DNA of 64,000 bases, taken from assembly GCA_910587045.1 (NCBI GenBank), contig CAJULG010000007.1:1-64000 (forward strand). The letters are read 5' to 3'. The notes under the pieces are model-generated. The model did not search any database. It was not told where the DNA came from and saw only the letters and a list, made by a program, of their open reading frames with translations. Origin of the DNA: an uncultured Lachnospiraceae bacterium. GTDB lineage: Bacteria; Bacillota; Clostridia; Lachnospirales; Lachnospiraceae. A program made the position numbers and the translations under genes. Of this stretch, positions 62,275-64,000 are shown piece by piece (positions within the stretch are counted from its first letter, which is position 1; the number at the start of each line of letters is the position of its first letter).

Positions 62275-62574
62275 ATGAGTGATGAAATGAACAATTATTA
62301 CAATCAGGAACCGCCACAGGAAGAGGGAAAGGGCTTTGCGATTGCCGCACTGGTACTTGGCTGCTGCGGTCTGATCGCATGGTGTCTTCCATTGCTTGGA
62401 TATCCGGTTACGATTGTAGGTATTATTATGGGTATACTTGGCATTAAGAAGGGAGCCGGAAAGACGATGGCGATCATCGGTCTGATCCTGTCCATTTTAT
62501 TCCTTTTACTGACACTGGGAAATTCTATATTAGGTGTCATGCTGAATTTAAGTGAATTAAGTTCATATATGTAA
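62275..62574 (+). CDS. Small DUF4190-like membrane protein
   Basis: 99 residues: a polar N-terminus, then two membrane segments (AIAALVLGCCGLIAWCLPLL and GIIMGILGIKKGAG with MAIIGLILSILFLLLTLG). The G-x-x-A-L-V-L-G-x-x-G-L pattern fits DUF4190 proteins of unknown role. It has AAAGAGGAGAAG upstream and a terminator after. Confidence 0.75.
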   Translation: MSDEMNNYYNQEPPQEEGKGFAIAALVLGCCGLIAWCLPLLGYPVTIVGIIMGILGIKKGAGKTMAIIGLILSILFLLLTLGNSILGVMLNLSELSSYM

Positions 62575-62602
62575 AGCAGGAAAAGGATATAGGAAAGTTC
62601 CT

Positions 62603-62640
62603 AAAAATCGCTGTAGGCAGAATGCTTATAGCGATTTTTT
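62603..62640 (+). terminator. Terminator
   Basis: AAAAATCGCT (62603-62612) and AGCGATTTTTT (62630-62640), extended by GTA/TAT; the U-run is included. Confidence 0.85.
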
Positions 62641-62717
62641 ATGTCTCTGATATAGCCACAGAGAACAGAATCCTGGTAAAATGCTATGTGTATGATTAAA
62701 TAAGAAAGGAATATGTA

Positions 62718-63176
62718 ATGGATATAAAGAAAATCAGTACAGAGTTTACTGTTTGCAAGCTCAGAAATTTGGCTGAAGTGAATTGGGAGGATACCTTTTG
62801 CTTTGTAGGAAAGACAGATGAGGAGCTTTCTCTGGTCTGTTCTACAAGATATGTCCCGTCAGAAACGATCGAGCGGGAGGATGGCTGGCGTGCCTTTCGT
62901 ATAGAGGGAGTCCTGGATTTTTCCCTAATCGGAATTCTGTCGGAGCTTACCTCGCTTCTGGCAGAGCAGGGGATCGGGATCTTTGCGGTCTCTACCTACA
63001 ATACAGATTATATATTGACGAAATCGGATCATTATACCGAAGCATTGACGGTGCTGGAGGATGCCGGATACCGTATTCTGGAAGCAGATGATCTTAACAA
63101 CTTGCAGCAGGAATGCTATAATGAACAAAACAGATACAATATTACAGGATCAGGGACAGGGGAGAACATAGTATGA
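62718..63176 (+). CDS. ACT-domain protein
   Basis: 152 residues. The C-terminal ACT-type domain (DFSLIGILSELTSLLAEQGI and IFAVSTYNTDYILTK) matches the CASTOR-like ACT family, which binds small ligands such as amino acids. The N-terminal half has WRAFRIEGVL. The role here is probably regulatory. Its stop overlaps the start of the next gene (ATGA). Confidence 0.8.
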   Translation: MDIKKISTEFTVCKLRNLAEVNWEDTFCFVGKTDEELSLVCSTRYVPSETIEREDGWRAFRIEGVLDFSLIGILSELTSLLAEQGIGIFAVSTYNTDYILTKSDHYTEALTVLEDAGYRILEADDLNNLQQECYNEQNRYNITGSGTGENIV

Positions 63177-64000
63177 GAAAACGATACATTATCATCAGCA
63201 TTATCATGAATCTGTTAGCATTGGCTTTGGTTCCGGTGAATCTATACCTGTTTGGTATGCCGGAATGGATCTCACTGCTGGTGGATGGCCTGGCAGCGGG
63301 CGCCCTGGTATTATTTTTCCTGCGGGGAAACGGTAAGCGGTTGTCAAAATCAGTTCTTACAGTGCTATTACTCCTGACGATCGGGTTATCACTCTTTGGC
63401 ACCTATTGTAATCCATACTGGAACAGCCGGAACTTTCGTGCCTTTCCATATTCAGAGGCCTCTGATACCATTCTGACATATCAACAGGCAAAGGAGGACC
63501 TGGATGCATGTCTTCATTACCTGAAGAAGGATCATCCTATATTCCGGAACGGGATGCCTGCAGAGATTCAGGAGCAGTATGATGCGGCGATAAAGGAATT
63601 GCAGCAGGCAGATTCCATTGATGTGATGCTGGTATGGCAGAAATGCCAGAACATCCTTTCTGTATTAGAGGATGGACATACCTGTGCGTATCCCAACTCC
63701 CATTATCAGGATCAGTATTATCTGAATACGATCCAGACAAGAACGGATGCAGGGGATACGCTGACAGCAGTCAATGGAATCGAACTCAGTCAGTTGCTGG
63801 AGGAGAAATCCGACCTGTACTGCTACGAAGTGGAAAGCTGGGGAATCCGGCAGTTAAAGTCGGATTTATCAACCCTGGAGGGATTAAGGTTTCTGGGACT
63901 TACTGCAGTGGAGGGAATCGCATATACCTATGAGGATCCGGAAGGACAGCAGGATACCGTGACTTATTATAAAGATGATTTTGTATCATATGATGCCTAT
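63173..64000 (+). CDS. Membrane-anchored S41-like peptidase, partial
   Basis: Open to the window end (276 codons, no stop). ATG 63173 overlaps the previous stop and has AGGGGAGA upstream. Three N-terminal membrane segments (about residues 5-80) precede an outside domain beginning YQQAKEDLDACLHYLKKDHP, NGMPAEIQEQYDAA and LSVLEDGHTCAYP, the arrangement at the start of S41 C-terminal processing peptidases. The catalytic part would lie beyond the window. The S41 call is moderate. Confidence 0.6.
   Translation, partial: MRKRYIIISIIMNLLALALVPVNLYLFGMPEWISLLVDGLAAGALVLFFLRGNGKRLSKSVLTVLLLLTIGLSLFGTYCNPYWNSRNFRAFPYSEASDTILTYQQAKEDLDACLHYLKKDHPIFRNGMPAEIQEQYDAAIKELQQADSIDVMLVWQKCQNILSVLEDGHTCAYPNSHYQDQYYLNTIQTRTDAGDTLTAVNGIELSQLLEEKSDLYCYEVESWGIRQLKSDLSTLEGLRFLGLTAVEGIAYTYEDPEGQQDTVTYYKDDFVSYDAY

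Overview
The window looks like chromosomal DNA from a spore-forming, gut-type Lachnospiraceae bacterium (Clostridia). The signs are a large Gram-positive SRP RNA, a SAM-I riboswitch before metK, GerA-type spore germination genes, a CotS-like spore coat gene, a pair of GH130 mannoside phosphorylases beside a sugar ABC transporter, and several protein families typical of Lachnospiraceae. The genus cannot be fixed from the sequence alone. I saw no tRNA, rRNA, CRISPR array, complete insertion sequence or prophage.

Layout. 0-8 kb: a carbohydrate locus with two ABC permeases, GH130_2-like and GH130_1-like phosphorylases, a SASA-type acetylesterase, and a sugar-binding-domain/GGDEF fusion that may connect the sugar to c-di-GMP. 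8-12 kb: cca, a CotS-like coat gene whose start lies in a hairpin, a 62-bp triple tandem repeat and a PEGA lipoprotein. 12-13.4 kb: a patch of broken genes (AraC fragment, alkA with internal deletions, short stubs) around one intact HD-domain gene. 13.4-16 kb: an HTH-ankyrin protein and a lipoprotein on the minus strand, with two long inverted repeats. 16-28 kb: mostly housekeeping (tatD, rsmA, AraC-GNAT fusion plus MATE pump, tadA, SRP RNA, HD hydrolase, MBL hydrolase, SAM riboswitch-metK, ispE, GntR regulator).

28-34 kb: a germinant receptor locus with a sigma-G-like promoter built into a terminator, a GerA-type A subunit, and a fused B-C subunit. An XRE regulator, a membrane lipoprotein with tryptophan heptads, and an orphan DUF4157-like HExxH protein follow. 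34-38.4 kb: a five-gene unit (secreted protein, lipoprotein, two ABC-2 type permeases, ATPase) of unknown role. 38.5-41.2 kb: a more AT-rich accessory stretch (XRE regulator, small membrane protein, GntR regulator, CAT-family acetyltransferase). 41.2-43.1 kb: a ComFB-like protein and a Panacea/GNAT gene pair that looks like a toxin-antitoxin system.

43-49 kb: a soluble PAS hybrid histidine kinase and a large cell-surface protein. 49-53.7 kb: an ABC-class ATPase, an ECF sigma/anti-sigma pair and an SPFH protein. 53.8-59.8 kb: three envelope proteins sharing a D-x-D-x-D-G-x-x-E motif, interrupted by a broken Rpn-type nuclease gene and a TetR regulator. 60-64 kb: a chemoreceptor, a small DUF4190-like protein, an ACT-domain protein and the start of a membrane-anchored S41-like peptidase cut by the window end.

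The best candidates for new biology are the B-C germinant receptor fusion with its embedded promoter, the Panacea/GNAT pair, the sugar-binding GGDEF fusion, the five-gene export operon and the 62-bp hairpin repeat. All functional assignments come from motif recognition by eye; no database search was run.
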